NCBI GenBank assembly: GCA_934277945.1
Contig: CAKQWA010000004.1
Coordinates: forward strand, 1-64,000
Length of the DNA: 64,000 nt
DNA from: an uncultured Alphaproteobacteria bacterium
GTDB lineage: Bacteria; Pseudomonadota; Alphaproteobacteria; CAAGCB01; CAG-977
Direction: 5' to 3'
The notes beneath the pieces were generated by a model. That model saw only the letters and a list, made by a program, of their open reading frames with translations, searched no databases and was not told where the DNA came from. Positions 45,839-55,387 of the stretch are shown piece after piece; the first letter of the stretch is position 1; each line of letters opens with the position of its first letter. A program made the translations under genes and the position numbers.

Positions 45839-48469
45839 ATGTCAAAACTTTTTTCGACGCTCGTCAGTTACGCTTTTTTGCTGTTCATTTTGGGACTGAT
45901 CGCCATTTTGGGCGTGTTCTCCTATTACGGAAAATCCGTTGACGATTATCGTGTTCTGGCAAGTTACGAACCGCCCGTCACGTCGCGCCTGTACGCCGGC
46001 GACGGTCGGCTTTTGGCGGAATACGCGTCGGAAAAGCGCGTGTTCGTCCCGTATGAAAACATCCCCGATCAACTGGTGCACGCTTTCATTTCCGCCGAAG
46101 ACAAAAATTTCTTCACGCACGGCGGCATCGACTTTTTCGGCATTCTGCGCGCCGTCGTTTCCAACGTGCGCAACATCGGTTCGGGGCGGCGCATGGAAGG
46201 CGCGTCCACCATCACGCAGCAAGTGGCGAAAAACTTTCTGCTGACAAACGAAGTGTCCTTTGAACGCAAAATCAAGGAAGCGATTCTGGCGTCGCGCATT
46301 GAACGCGCGTTTTCCAAAGAGTACATCATGGAGTTGTATTTGAACCAGATTTATCTGGGCAATTACTCCTACGGCGTGGCGTCGGCGGCGCTCAACTATT
46401 TCAACAAATCGCTCGATGAACTGACGATCGGCGACATGGCGTTTCTGGCGGCTTTGCCGAAAGGTCCCAACAATTATGACCCCGTCAAAAAGTCCGAAGC
46501 GGCTCTGGCGCGGCGCAACTGGGTGTTGTCGCGCATGGAGCAGGAAGGCTACATCACGCCCGAAGAATGTCGCGAAGCGCAGGAAAAGCCGATTGAAACG
46601 GCGAAGCGCGCGGAACACGAAACGACGACGGACGCGGAGTATTTCGCCGAAGAAGTCCGCCGCGACATCGTGGCGCGCTACGGCGAGGAAGCGTTGTATT
46701 CCGGCGGGCTGGCGGTGCGCACGACGGTCGACCCGCAAATGCAGAAATACGCCGCCGCCGCGTTGCGCAACGGCTTGATCTCCTATGACAGAAATCACGG
46801 ATACAGAAAGCCTCTCGACCATTTGGACTTGCAGGAAGTCATGGACGCGTTCGCCGAAAAACAGGCGGAGGAATTTGCCGAAAAAGAGGCGATGCAGGAC
46901 AGCGCGGTCGCGGACGAACCCGCGCCGGAGCAGGCTCAAACGGCAGAGAGCGAAACGCCCGCCGTTCCCGAAAAGCAGTTTTGGCAGGACGCGTTGAGCC
47001 AAATTAAAATCCCCGACTACACGCCGGCGGGCTGGACGGCGGCGATTGTGCTTGAAACGACGGACGACGAAGCGAAAATCGGTCTGCCGGACGGCGCGGA
47101 GGGGCAAATTCCGCTTGCCGAACTGACGTGGGCGCGCAAAAACAAAAGCGACCAGTCCGTCGGCGACAAAATCACAAAACCGTCGCAGGTGCTGAAAGAG
47201 GGCGACGTCATTTTGGTTCAGCCCGTCAAATACGGCTTGCGCGGCGCGGCGTACAAGGAAAATTCCTACGGTCTGCGCCAAATTCCCGCCATTGAGGGCG
47301 CGATGGTCGTTCTGGATCCGCACACGGGGCGCATTTTGGCGATGGTCGGCGGATTTTCGTTCAAAAAAAGCCAGTTCAACCGCGCGGTGCAGGCGAAGCG
47401 TCAACCGGGGTCGTCTTTCAAGCCGTTCGTCTATCTGGCGGCTTTGGACGAGGGCTTCACGCCGTCCACGCTGATTTTGGACGCGCCGTTCGTCATGGAT
47501 CAGGGACCGGGCATGCCCAAATGGAAGCCCAAAAACTATTCCAACCGCTTTTACGGTCCAACGACCCTGCGCATGGGCATTGAAAAATCCCGCAACCTGA
47601 TGACCGTGCGTTTGGCAAAGGCGATCGGCATTGAAAAAGTCGTCGAATACGCCAAAAAACTGGGCATTTCCGACGATATTCCGAACCAGATGTCCATTGC
47701 GCTGGGGTCGGGCGAAACGACGGTCATGCGTTTGGCGGCTGCGTACGGCATTTTGGTCAACGGCGGCAAGAAAATCTCGCCCGTGCTGATTGACCGCATC
47801 CAAGACAGGACGGGGGCGACGGTCTACAATTCGGACGCGCGCCCGTGCCGCAAGTGCCGCGACGAAAACGGCTGGCGCGGCGAAAAACCGCCCGTCATTC
47901 CCGATTTGCGCGAACAACTCGTCGATCCGCGCAGCGCGTACCAAATCATCAACATCATGACGGGCGTGCTGGCACCGGGGGGAAGCGCGTCTTCCCTGCG
48001 CGGTCTGGGCAGGACGTTCGCGGGCAAAACGGGCACGTCGAACAGTTCGATGGACGGCTGGTTTGTCGGCGTCACGCCGAATCTGGTCGTCGCCGTGTTT
48101 ATGGGATTCGACGAACCCAGAACGCTGGGCAAGAACGTCACGGGCGGCGCGATCGCCACGCCCGTCTTCCGCGAATTTGTCAAAACGGCGCTGAAAGACG
48201 TGCCGCCGGTGCCGTTCCGCGTGCCGCCGAACATCCGTCTGGTGCGCGTGAATCACAAAACGGGTCTGCCCGCCAAGCCGACGGACAAGGACGTCGTTCT
48301 GGAAGCGTTTAAAATCGAGGAAAACTGGAAAAAAACAGGTCCCGTCATTGACGGCGCGGACAACGACGACGAAACGGAATCGTCCGAAACGGAAAATCAG
48401 GATGACAATATGACCACGACGGTCGAAGAAATCGACGACAACATTCCCGAAGTCGGCGGCGTGTTTTAA
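45839..48469 (+). CDS. mrcA: Penicillin-binding protein 1A (glycosyltransferase/transpeptidase)
   Basis: This bifunctional enzyme polymerises and crosslinks peptidoglycan. The 876-residue protein has one N-terminal membrane helix (about 8-28), then the GT51 domain with SAEDKNFFTHGGIDFFGILRA and EGASTITQQVAKNFLL. A region with an OB-like insertion follows (about 390-450, DEAKIGLPDGAEGQIPLAEL), then the transpeptidase motifs SSFK (PGSSFKPFVY), SRN and KTGT (AGKTGTSNSSMDGWFVG). The acidic C-terminal tail is disordered. The start lacks a clear ribosome binding site. Confidence 0.96.
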   Translation: MSKLFSTLVSYAFLLFILGLIAILGVFSYYGKSVDDYRVLASYEPPVTSRLYAGDGRLLAEYASEKRVFVPYENIPDQLVHAFISAEDKNFFTHGGIDFFGILRAVVSNVRNIGSGRRMEGASTITQQVAKNFLLTNEVSFERKIKEAILASRIERAFSKEYIMELYLNQIYLGNYSYGVASAALNYFNKSLDELTIGDMAFLAALPKGPNNYDPVKKSEAALARRNWVLSRMEQEGYITPEECREAQEKPIETAKRAEHETTTDAEYFAEEVRRDIVARYGEEALYSGGLAVRTTVDPQMQKYAAAALRNGLISYDRNHGYRKPLDHLDLQEVMDAFAEKQAEEFAEKEAMQDSAVADEPAPEQAQTAESETPAVPEKQFWQDALSQIKIPDYTPAGWTAAIVLETTDDEAKIGLPDGAEGQIPLAELTWARKNKSDQSVGDKITKPSQVLKEGDVILVQPVKYGLRGAAYKENSYGLRQIPAIEGAMVVLDPHTGRILAMVGGFSFKKSQFNRAVQAKRQPGSSFKPFVYLAALDEGFTPSTLILDAPFVMDQGPGMPKWKPKNYSNRFYGPTTLRMGIEKSRNLMTVRLAKAIGIEKVVEYAKKLGISDDIPNQMSIALGSGETTVMRLAAAYGILVNGGKKISPVLIDRIQDRTGATVYNSDARPCRKCRDENGWRGEKPPVIPDLREQLVDPRSAYQIINIMTGVLAPGGSASSLRGLGRTFAGKTGTSNSSMDGWFVGVTPNLVVAVFMGFDEPRTLGKNVTGGAIATPVFREFVKTALKDVPPVPFRVPPNIRLVRVNHKTGLPAKPTDKDVVLEAFKIEENWKKTGPVIDGADNDDETESSETENQDDNMTTTVEEIDDNIPEVGGVF

Positions 48470-48500
48470 CAACGACTCACAAACTGAAAAGGAAGATGAA

Positions 48501-49617
48501 ATGAGAGCCGAAATTTTGGATCAAGTCAAAGAAATCGAGCAGGCGCTGGCATTGCTCAGGAGGCGTCTTTGACTGGGATAACGCACTTTACAGACTCGAT
48601 GAACTGAACGCTTTGACGGCGGATCAGACTCTGTGGGACGATCCCGAAAAAGCGCAAAAACTGTTAAGCGAGCGCAACTACCTTGAAACGTCGCTGCAAG
48701 GATGCCGCGACATCGAGCGCGAAATGAAAGACGCTTTGGAACTCATTGAAATGGGCGAAGCGGAAAACGACGCGGAGATTGTCGCCGAAGCGGAGGGTAT
48801 GCTGACGAACGCTTTGAAAGAAGCCGCCATGCGCCAGCGCGAAACGCTGCTGTCGGGCGAAGCGGATTCTTTCGACACGTTCCTTGAAATCCACGCGGGC
48901 GCGGGCGGCACGGAAGCGCAGGATTGGGCGTCGATTCTGCTCCGTATGTACGCGCGCTGGGCGGAAAAGCACAACTACAAACTGGAATACATGGAAGCGT
49001 CGGAAGGCGAAGAAGCGGGCATCAAGTCCGCGACGGTCAAAATTTCGGGGCGCAACGCGTTCGGGTGGCTGAAAACGGAAAGCGGCGTGCACCGTCTGGT
49101 GCGCATTTCCCCGTTTGACGCGAACGCCCGCCGCCACACCAGTTTCGCGTCGGTGTGGGTGTATCCCGTCATTGACGACACGATTAAAATCGACATCAAC
49201 GAAAAGGATTGCCGCATTGACACCTATCGTTCGTCCGGCGCGGGCGGTCAGCACGTCAACAAGACGGAGTCCGCCGTGCGCATCACGCACATTCCGACGG
49301 GCATCGTCGTTTCCTGCCAGACGCAGCGCAGTCAATTCCAAAACCGCGATTACGCGTGGAATATGTTGCGCGCGCGCTTGTACGAACTGGAACTGAAAAA
49401 GCGCGAAGAAAAACTGAACGCGCAGGAAGACGCGAAATCCGACATCGGCTGGGGGCATCAGATCCGTTCCTACGTTCTGCAACCCTACCAAATGGTCAAG
49501 GATTTGCGCACCGACGCCGAAACGTCCGACACGAAAGGCGTTTTGGACGGCGACATTGATATGTTCTTGGAAGCGGCTCTGGCGGCGCGCGTCGCGGCGG
49601 AGGCGGAAAATGTCTGA
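48501..49617 (+). CDS. prfB: Peptide chain release factor 2, with programmed +1 frameshift
   Basis: RF2 ends translation at UGA and UAA. Translation starts at ATG 48501 (GGAAG upstream) and reads 23 codons to CTT-TGA at 48567-48572. AGGAGG lies three bases before the CTT. Ribosomes shift +1 at CTT and continue GAC TGG GAT to 49617, giving 371 residues. This is the classical autoregulatory site at which low RF2 favours the shift. The body shows the stop-codon motif SPF ([16 protein letters not shown]) and the catalytic GGQ ([17 protein letters not shown]). A lipoprotein gene overlaps its end by 8 bases. Confidence 0.97.
48558..48572 (+). promoter_or_regulatory. prfB programmed frameshift site
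   Basis: AGG-AGG-CGT-CTT-TGA-C has the internal Shine-Dalgarno three bases before the slippery CTT and the in-frame UGA that RF2 itself reads. This is the canonical RF2 recoding signal. Confidence 0.96.
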
Positions 49618-50356
49618 TCGCGCGGGCGTACTGTTTCTTTTGCTCGTCCTGACGGGATGCGCGAAGAATCTGTACGACGCGGACGCGGAATTGTACCGCC
49701 GCTATAAATACTGGGACACCGTGCCGCAGGACTGGATTGCGCACCGCGGCATGAATTTTCTGGTGCAGGACGACTTTGCGCGCGGCAGGCATTATCTGTA
49801 TCTGACCGCGCACAAGGACGGCGTGCCTTACGTTCAGGGCGATTACATCCCCGCGTCGAAAGAACTGGCTTTCAAGCGCATGGCGCAAACGTGCGGCAAA
49901 GACGGCTACACGGTCGAACGCGCCGAAAAGCCCGCGCGCGACGGGCGGATTCTCGACCGCTACTTTTACCAGTATCCGACCATGACGATCGGCGTGACGT
50001 TCGCCTGCAATCAGGACGCCGCCAAAGAGGACGGAGATTCCTACGACGGCGCGATGAAGTGGAAACAGGCGGCGCGGTCGGTTGAAACGTTCAACGGGCA
50101 GGATTACATTTTGTACGCGCTCCCCGTCAAATCCGACGGATTGCGCCAGTTTAAAATCAGGCTGACGGGCAAAAAGGACGCGTCGCAAATCACGCAAATC
50201 GCCCGTTCGCTGATGCTGAAAGCGTGCGGTTCGCCCGCCTTTACGGTCGTATCCAAACAAAAAACGGCGGATTACGCCTATGATCAGGGAATCCCTTACG
50301 TCATTGACGACGACGCCGTTTATTCTTTCGCCTATCATTGTTCTTTACAGAGGTAA
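49610..50356 (+). CDS. Lipoprotein of unknown function
   Basis: The 248-residue protein has a lipoprotein signal ([20 protein letters not shown], lipobox LTGC with Cys17). The remainder is soluble, alpha/beta in look, with four further Cys (TCGKDG, FACNQD, KACGSP, YHCSLQR). I do not recognise the family. The ATG at 49610 overlaps the prfB end by 8 bases, and the hydrolase gene follows after 6. It is thus part of a transcript with an envelope lipid-modifying enzyme two genes on. Confidence 0.8.
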   Translation: MSDRAGVLFLLLVLTGCAKNLYDADAELYRRYKYWDTVPQDWIAHRGMNFLVQDDFARGRHYLYLTAHKDGVPYVQGDYIPASKELAFKRMAQTCGKDGYTVERAEKPARDGRILDRYFYQYPTMTIGVTFACNQDAAKEDGDSYDGAMKWKQAARSVETFNGQDYILYALPVKSDGLRQFKIRLTGKKDASQITQIARSLMLKACGSPAFTVVSKQKTADYAYDQGIPYVIDDDAVYSFAYHCSLQR

Positions 50357-50362
50357 TTCATT

Positions 50363-51205
50363 ATGCGTTTTGCCGCCGTTATCGCTTTTTTGTACGCCCT
50401 GTTCGCCGCCGCTTTGTATTTCGCGCAAAGACGGCTGATGTACCGTCCGCAAAAAGAGGTGTATTCGCCGCACAAGGATAAAAGTCCGCAAAATCTTCTG
50501 CCCGTGCAAATGCAGACGGAAGACGGGCTGACGCTGACGTCGTGGTACGCGAAGCCGCGCAAAACGGCGGCGGGAGATTATTTTCCGACGGTGTTTTACT
50601 TTCACGGCAACACGGGCATCGTCGCGAACGCCGCGCACAAGATGATCGCTTTGGCGGACGCGGGCTTCGGCGTGTTCATGGTCGAATATCGCGGCTACGG
50701 CGGCAACGCGGGCAAGCCGACGGAAGAAGGATTGCTGAAAGACGCGCGGGCGGCGCGGGCTTTCGTGCTGAACGATTTGGGGGAAAACGCGCGCTTGGTG
50801 TACTACGGCATGTCAATGGGCACGGGCGTGGCGAACGATTTGGCTTTCGTCAATCCGCCGGACGCGTTTGTGCAGGAAGCGGGCTTCACGACGTTTTACG
50901 ACGCGGGGCGCGTGGAATATCCGTATATGCCCCTGCCGTTAAGCCTGCTGATGCGCGACAAATTCGAATCGGTGAAAAAAATCAAGACGATGACGTGTCC
51001 GCTGCTTGTTTTGCACGGCGCGAAAGACGCGACCGTCCCCGTTGCGCAGGCGGGCGAAATCTTCAAAGCGGCGGGGTCGTCCAAAAAGGAAATCATCGTT
51101 TATCCCGAAGGGCATCACGTCGATTTGTACGATTCCGGTTCGACGGACGCGGTGCTGAAATTCCTGTACGACGTTTTCCCCGATACAAAAGAAGCGCATG
51201 AATAA
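50363..51205 (+). CDS. Membrane-anchored alpha/beta hydrolase
   Basis: The 280-residue protein has an N-terminal hydrophobic segment (RFAAVIAFLYALFAAALYFAQ) that probably anchors it in the inner membrane. A BEM46/YfhR-type alpha/beta hydrolase fold follows: FYFHGNTGIVANA (oxyanion loop), nucleophile Ser in YYGMSMGTGVA, the acid in LVLHGAKDATVPVAQA and the His in PEGHHVDLY. The substrate is unknown. It overlaps the phosphoethanolamine transferase gene by 8 bases. Confidence 0.88.
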   Translation: MRFAAVIAFLYALFAAALYFAQRRLMYRPQKEVYSPHKDKSPQNLLPVQMQTEDGLTLTSWYAKPRKTAAGDYFPTVFYFHGNTGIVANAAHKMIALADAGFGVFMVEYRGYGGNAGKPTEEGLLKDARAARAFVLNDLGENARLVYYGMSMGTGVANDLAFVNPPDAFVQEAGFTTFYDAGRVEYPYMPLPLSLLMRDKFESVKKIKTMTCPLLVLHGAKDATVPVAQAGEIFKAAGSSKKEIIVYPEGHHVDLYDSGSTDAVLKFLYDVFPDTKEAHE

Positions 51206-52895
51206 AGCGAAAGACTTGCTTTTTAAACTCTGCCGGCGGCTGAAATGCAACGCCTTGTTCGCGGCTCTGTTCACCGCGCTGCTGCTGTTGCCCGACCGCT
51301 TGTTCGAGATTGCCAATCCGCGCCTTGACTATTCTTTCGACCCCGCGTTCGTTTTCGCGCTCGCCGTTTTCGGCTTCTGCCTGTCGCTGTGCGGACGGAC
51401 GGTCGGCTTGACGGTGTTGGCGGCGTTCGGACTGATGCAATTCATCCAGTTGAGTCACATCGCGTATTTCGGCAGACCGATCAATCCGGTCGACGTCGCC
51501 AAAATCTACGACGAATTTTCGGACGTGCGGGAAGCGGGTATCGGCGCGTGGCGGGACGTCTGGTTCGTCGCGCCGCTTGTTTTGCTGACGTTCGGATATC
51601 TGGCGCGCTTTCTTGTCAAACACCGCAAAATTCTCGGATTTTCATGGTTAGCCGTCATTGCCGTCGTTATCGCTTTGGGGGTCAAGCCCGAACGCGCCGC
51701 GCGCAAAAGCCTGAAACACTTTCTGCCGGCGGCGTCGCGCTACTCCGTGCATAATTCGCTGAACACGTTTTCGTTTTTTCTGGTCAAAGGGCATAACATC
51801 GAACCGACGCAAAGCATTATGCCCGAAAAATTCTACGTCCCGTACGTCGCGCGCCCGACGAACGCCGCAACGCCGGACGTCATCGTTTTCGTCATGGGCG
51901 AAAGCACGAACACGGCGCAGATGAGCTTGTTCGGAGCGCAAGCGCAAACAACGCCGTTTTTGGATTCTTTGAAAAGCGACAAGCGTTTTCTGTACAAAAA
52001 AGCGATCGCAGGCGCCGTATCGACACATTCGTCCCTGCCCGTATTTTTCAATCTGCTGAACGAACCGGCGAACATGAAACAGTTGGCGGCGCAAACGTCA
52101 AACCTGTTTAAACTGGCGAAACAGGCGGGCTACAAAACGTACTGGTTGAGCGCGCAGGACGCGAAAAACACGAACGACATCGGCACGGCGCACATTGACG
52201 AATTGATTACGAAAGAGGAAAATCCCGTCGCGTTCGCCGCCGGTCAGGAAGATTATCTGCTGCAACTGTTCAAAAAAACGGACACGGCGCGGGGAAAACA
52301 CTTCATCGTCCTGCATTTCCGCACGATGCACGACCCGTTTGAAAAAAATTACGAACATCATCCGGAATTCGACGCGTTCAAACCCGCAACGCACAAGCGC
52401 GCGGACAGAACCCGCGCGGCGTACCGCAACGCCATGCTGTACACGGACGACGTTTTGCGCCGCCTGTTCGACATTTACAAAGAAAAAACGGCGGGCAAAA
52501 GCGCGATTCTCGCGTTCACGTCCGATCACGGTCAACTGCTGGGCGAAGACGGGCTGTACGGTCACAACAAGATGCTTTTGTCCGTCGCCGACGTGCCGTT
52601 TTTCGCTTATGCCGACGCTCCCGTACTGCGCGACCTGCGCTTGAAAGACGTTGTGTTCCATTACGAAATCGGGACGTGGCTGGCGCGCGTTTTAGGGTAC
52701 GAAATCATCAATCCGAACAAGCAAAAAGACGTTTTTTTCATTCACGGCAACAATTTTTATCAGGAAACGGATTACATGGCGGTCAAGCGGACGGCAAACG
52801 GCGTTCAGCCCGCGTTCTACGGCACTTTGCGCAAGTTTTTGGAATTGTCCTGTCCGGCAAAAACGACGGCTTGCGCGTACAAAGCCGTTTTTTAA
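51198..52895 (+). CDS. EptA-like phosphoethanolamine transferase
   Basis: The 565-residue protein has about five N-terminal membrane helices (up to about residue 170) and a periplasmic alkaline-phosphatase-fold sulfatase domain. The metal-binding Glu and catalytic Thr are in IVFVMGESTNTAQMSLFG (Thr near 237). Further ligands are in LHFRTMHDPF and FTSDHGQLLGEDGLYGH. Family members transfer phosphoethanolamine to lipid A, core sugars or glycans, which can change surface charge and polymyxin sensitivity. The exact acceptor is not readable. Confidence 0.88.
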   Translation: MNKAKDLLFKLCRRLKCNALFAALFTALLLLPDRLFEIANPRLDYSFDPAFVFALAVFGFCLSLCGRTVGLTVLAAFGLMQFIQLSHIAYFGRPINPVDVAKIYDEFSDVREAGIGAWRDVWFVAPLVLLTFGYLARFLVKHRKILGFSWLAVIAVVIALGVKPERAARKSLKHFLPAASRYSVHNSLNTFSFFLVKGHNIEPTQSIMPEKFYVPYVARPTNAATPDVIVFVMGESTNTAQMSLFGAQAQTTPFLDSLKSDKRFLYKKAIAGAVSTHSSLPVFFNLLNEPANMKQLAAQTSNLFKLAKQAGYKTYWLSAQDAKNTNDIGTAHIDELITKEENPVAFAAGQEDYLLQLFKKTDTARGKHFIVLHFRTMHDPFEKNYEHHPEFDAFKPATHKRADRTRAAYRNAMLYTDDVLRRLFDIYKEKTAGKSAILAFTSDHGQLLGEDGLYGHNKMLLSVADVPFFAYADAPVLRDLRLKDVVFHYEIGTWLARVLGYEIINPNKQKDVFFIHGNNFYQETDYMAVKRTANGVQPAFYGTLRKFLELSCPAKTTACAYKAVF

Positions 52896-52960
52896 GCGAA
52901 AGAAAACCGTCCGGCTCTCCGTATAAATTCATAATACGCTCTTAAAAACGGAGAAAAGCC

Positions 52961-53944
52961 ATGAACAAGCCCTTTACCAAAACATTAGCGGTCTTTTGCG
53001 CCGCCGTCTTTCTTTGCGCGGGATACGGCGCGCCGAAAAGGTCGTCCGCCAAATCGCCGTCGTCCAAAACGTTCCGGTACGGCACGACAATCGAAAAGGA
53101 ACGCCCCGAACTGAACGAGGAAACCAAACGCCTGATTGCCGCTTACCGTCAAAATCCGACGCAAGCGAACAAAGACGCGCTGAAACGGCAGATTGAAATC
53201 AATTACGATAACGTCATCGCGCGCAAAAAAGCGAAATTGGAAGAATTGAAGCGCACCGCCAAACACCAGTCGAAAGTGCGAGAGATGGAGGAAATCGTCG
53301 ATGAAGTCGTCAAAGACCGCGACAACCGCGTCGAACAAAGCCTGCGCCGCTTCACCGACCCGCGCCTGCGCCCCGATTCGCGCAAAAGCAAGGACGGCTA
53401 TCTGGCGGTTTTGGGAGCGGCTCAAAACGTCAGCATCGCTTACACGCCCGTCACGAACGAAGAATACGCCGCGTATGTCAAAGAAACGAATAGCCCCGCG
53501 CCGAAAGGCTGGACAAACGGCGTTTATCCGGCGGGCAAGGGAAAACATCCCGTGACAAACGTGTCCTATGACGACGCGGTCGTTTACGCAAAGTGGCTTT
53601 CGGACAAGGACGGAACGGCGACCTACCGCCTGCCGACGCAGGAAGAATGGGAACTGGCGGCGGGACATATGCCGAAAGACGCGGATTTCAACAACGGCGA
53701 ACGCAACGGCACAACGCCGGTCGACGCGTACAAAAAAACGCTGTCCGCCGCCGGCGCGATTGATATGTGGGGCAACTGTTACGAATGGACGTCCACGCCG
53801 CTTTCATCGCGCAACGATTTGATCGTCAAAGGCGGCTCGTTTAAATCCGACCGGATGCGGTGCCGCACGGAAGAACGCGGGGAAAGCCGCAAAGCGTCGG
53901 GCGTTTACGACGACACGGGCTTTCGCCTGATTCGCGAAAAGTGA
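52961..53944 (+). CDS. Secreted SUMF1/FGE-fold protein lacking a catalytic cysteine
   Basis: The 327-residue protein has a signal peptide (NKPFTKTLAVFCAAVFLCAGYG) and a charged coiled-coil stretch (about 45-125). A C-terminal formylglycine-generating-enzyme-like domain follows (about 150-325): TPVTNEEYAAYVKET, PVTNVSYDDAVVYAKWLS, YRLPTQEEWELAA, DMWGNCYEWTSTPL and GGSFKS...RCR ... GFRLI. True FGE has two cysteines in the GGSFxC....C block. Here the first is Ser and only the second is kept, so copper-dependent formylglycine formation is unlikely. It is probably a binding or structural version. GGAG precedes the ATG. Confidence 0.85.
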   Translation: MNKPFTKTLAVFCAAVFLCAGYGAPKRSSAKSPSSKTFRYGTTIEKERPELNEETKRLIAAYRQNPTQANKDALKRQIEINYDNVIARKKAKLEELKRTAKHQSKVREMEEIVDEVVKDRDNRVEQSLRRFTDPRLRPDSRKSKDGYLAVLGAAQNVSIAYTPVTNEEYAAYVKETNSPAPKGWTNGVYPAGKGKHPVTNVSYDDAVVYAKWLSDKDGTATYRLPTQEEWELAAGHMPKDADFNNGERNGTTPVDAYKKTLSAAGAIDMWGNCYEWTSTPLSSRNDLIVKGGSFKSDRMRCRTEERGESRKASGVYDDTGFRLIREK

Positions 53945-53948
53945 TAAT

Positions 53949-54001
53949 AAAAAACGGCAAACCGGAAGGCTCCCATGCGACTGTGACCGTCCGGCTTGCC
54001 G
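53949..54001 (-). terminator. Terminator of the cysteine-rich gene
   Basis: On the minus strand CGGCAAGCCGGACGG pairs with CCTTCCGGTTTGCCG (two non-canonical pairs) around a 17-base loop and is followed by TTTTTTATTA. Confidence 0.8.
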
Positions 54002-54025
54002 CGCGCGCCTTTTCAGGCGCACAGG

Positions 54026-55348
54026 TTAAGGGCTGATGCGAATACACCCTGCGGGTTTGCTCGTATCTTCGCCCATTTCGATGCGACAGCACAAAAGACT
54101 GCAGCCGGACACGTTGAAATTGATACTCGTTTCTACGGGGCATTTCGTTCTGCCCGTGCCGCATCCGGACGTTTTTGTCGTGCCGCGGTTGTACATTCTC
54201 ACGGTCTTGTTTTGCTGGGGAATCCATATCAGTTCGGTCATCACGGTCGATTTGACGCAGTTCCGGCTTCCGCCGCAGTCCGTGGAGGAACTGATTTGAT
54301 ATCGCGGGCTTAAACCGTAGAACGCGCAGATGTTGGATTCGCCCAGATGAATCCCGCCCGTCAGGTTGAACTGGCTCAACGTCGGTCTTAACCCCGAATT
54401 CAACAGCGTGTTGAACGGAATGATTTGGTTCATGCGCTCCGCCAGACCGTTCAGCATCAAAGAAGACGCGCTGCCGCATCCCGACGAAAAGGTGTGCGCC
54501 CAAAAGTTGCCCGCGACGACATATTGATATTCGCGCCCCAGCGTGATTTTTTCGCTGTCCGTCCACGTCATCGCCGTCACCGCGTACGGATAATTGCCGG
54601 CGTGATTGATGTTTTCGTCCGATCCGGTGCCGTAAGTGCCGCCGTCCATCAGGACGCACGGGATGCACGGTCTTTGAGAAACAACGCCCCATTGCGAGCC
54701 CGTCAACCGCTTGAAGATGCTTGTCGCGTCGCACGAAGCGACCTTGCCGTTAATGCAGGTTTTCCAGTTTTCCGCGACCAGCATCGACCTTGCGGAGCCC
54801 TCGAACATTTTGCCGGAACCGACTTTGCCGTACAAATACGTCATGGCGTTTGTCGGCGACTGGTACATCTGGCGTTCGATTTTCATGCGGTCGGCAATGT
54901 TCGCCGAACCGAGAAGCGCGTTGTCGCTTTCCTTGATTTTCTGCCAGTTGCAAGTGATGCGGCACTCGTAAACGCCGACTTCGTTCAAAATGCAGGAACG
55001 CATATGCGAATATTTTGTCGAGCAGGACGTGTCGCCCGTCCCCGAACATTCCTGATATCTGCACACGCCGCTTTTCGCGTAGGTGTATTTGCCTTTCGCG
55101 CACACCCAATTTTTGCCGAAGCGGTTGGTGCAGTCGGAATTGCTCTTGCACTCCGACGATATGTCCTTGCATTTCGGGTCGTTCAAATTCGCGCCGGCGT
55201 GCCCCTCCAAACAGTTGGAGGACGTCGACGTTTCCGACGAATACGATTGTCCCAGTTTATAGGCGGGCGTGACCGCCGCGGCACGAGCGGCGACGCTCAT
55301 CCCTGTTAAAAAGATGCAGATACAGTACGGCAAAAAGATTTTCCGCAT
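54026..55348 (-). CDS. Secreted cysteine-rich protein, unknown family
   Basis: The 440-residue protein has a signal peptide (MRKIFLPYCICIFLTGMSVAARA). The mature part has 25 cysteines spread over its length, many in short spacings (CKSNSDC, CIPC, CSLLCC), and is rich in Ser, Thr, Gly and Asn. I recognise no domain. Abundant Cys suggest an extracellular or surface protein stabilised by disulfides. Base composition and codon use are less GC-rich than the neighbours, a possible sign of transfer. It has its own G-repeat promoter and its own terminator, so it is a single-gene unit. GAGG precedes the ATG at 55348. Confidence 0.8.
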   Translation of the reverse strand: MRKIFLPYCICIFLTGMSVAARAAAVTPAYKLGQSYSSETSTSSNCLEGHAGANLNDPKCKDISSECKSNSDCTNRFGKNWVCAKGKYTYAKSGVCRYQECSGTGDTSCSTKYSHMRSCILNEVGVYECRITCNWQKIKESDNALLGSANIADRMKIERQMYQSPTNAMTYLYGKVGSGKMFEGSARSMLVAENWKTCINGKVASCDATSIFKRLTGSQWGVVSQRPCIPCVLMDGGTYGTGSDENINHAGNYPYAVTAMTWTDSEKITLGREYQYVVAGNFWAHTFSSGCGSASSLMLNGLAERMNQIIPFNTLLNSGLRPTLSQFNLTGGIHLGESNICAFYGLSPRYQISSSTDCGGSRNCVKSTVMTELIWIPQQNKTVRMYNRGTTKTSGCGTGRTKCPVETSINFNVSGCSLLCCRIEMGEDTSKPAGCIRISP

Positions 55349-55387
55349 GAGAACCTCGCTTGAAATATGTACACAGTCGCAGTTGTA

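Noticed and set aside
45842..48472. An 876-residue open frame antisense to PBP1A, and similar long antisense frames over pnp, rne (41396-44113) and clpB (55367-58156)
   Set aside because: They exactly shadow well-identified genes, read as His/Phe/Arg-rich sequence without domains, and arise from the codon bias of the true strand.
51198..53944. A sulfatase plus activating-enzyme pair
   Set aside because: The sulfatase-fold protein is EptA-like with a Thr nucleophile that needs no formylglycine, and the FGE-fold protein lacks one catalytic Cys.
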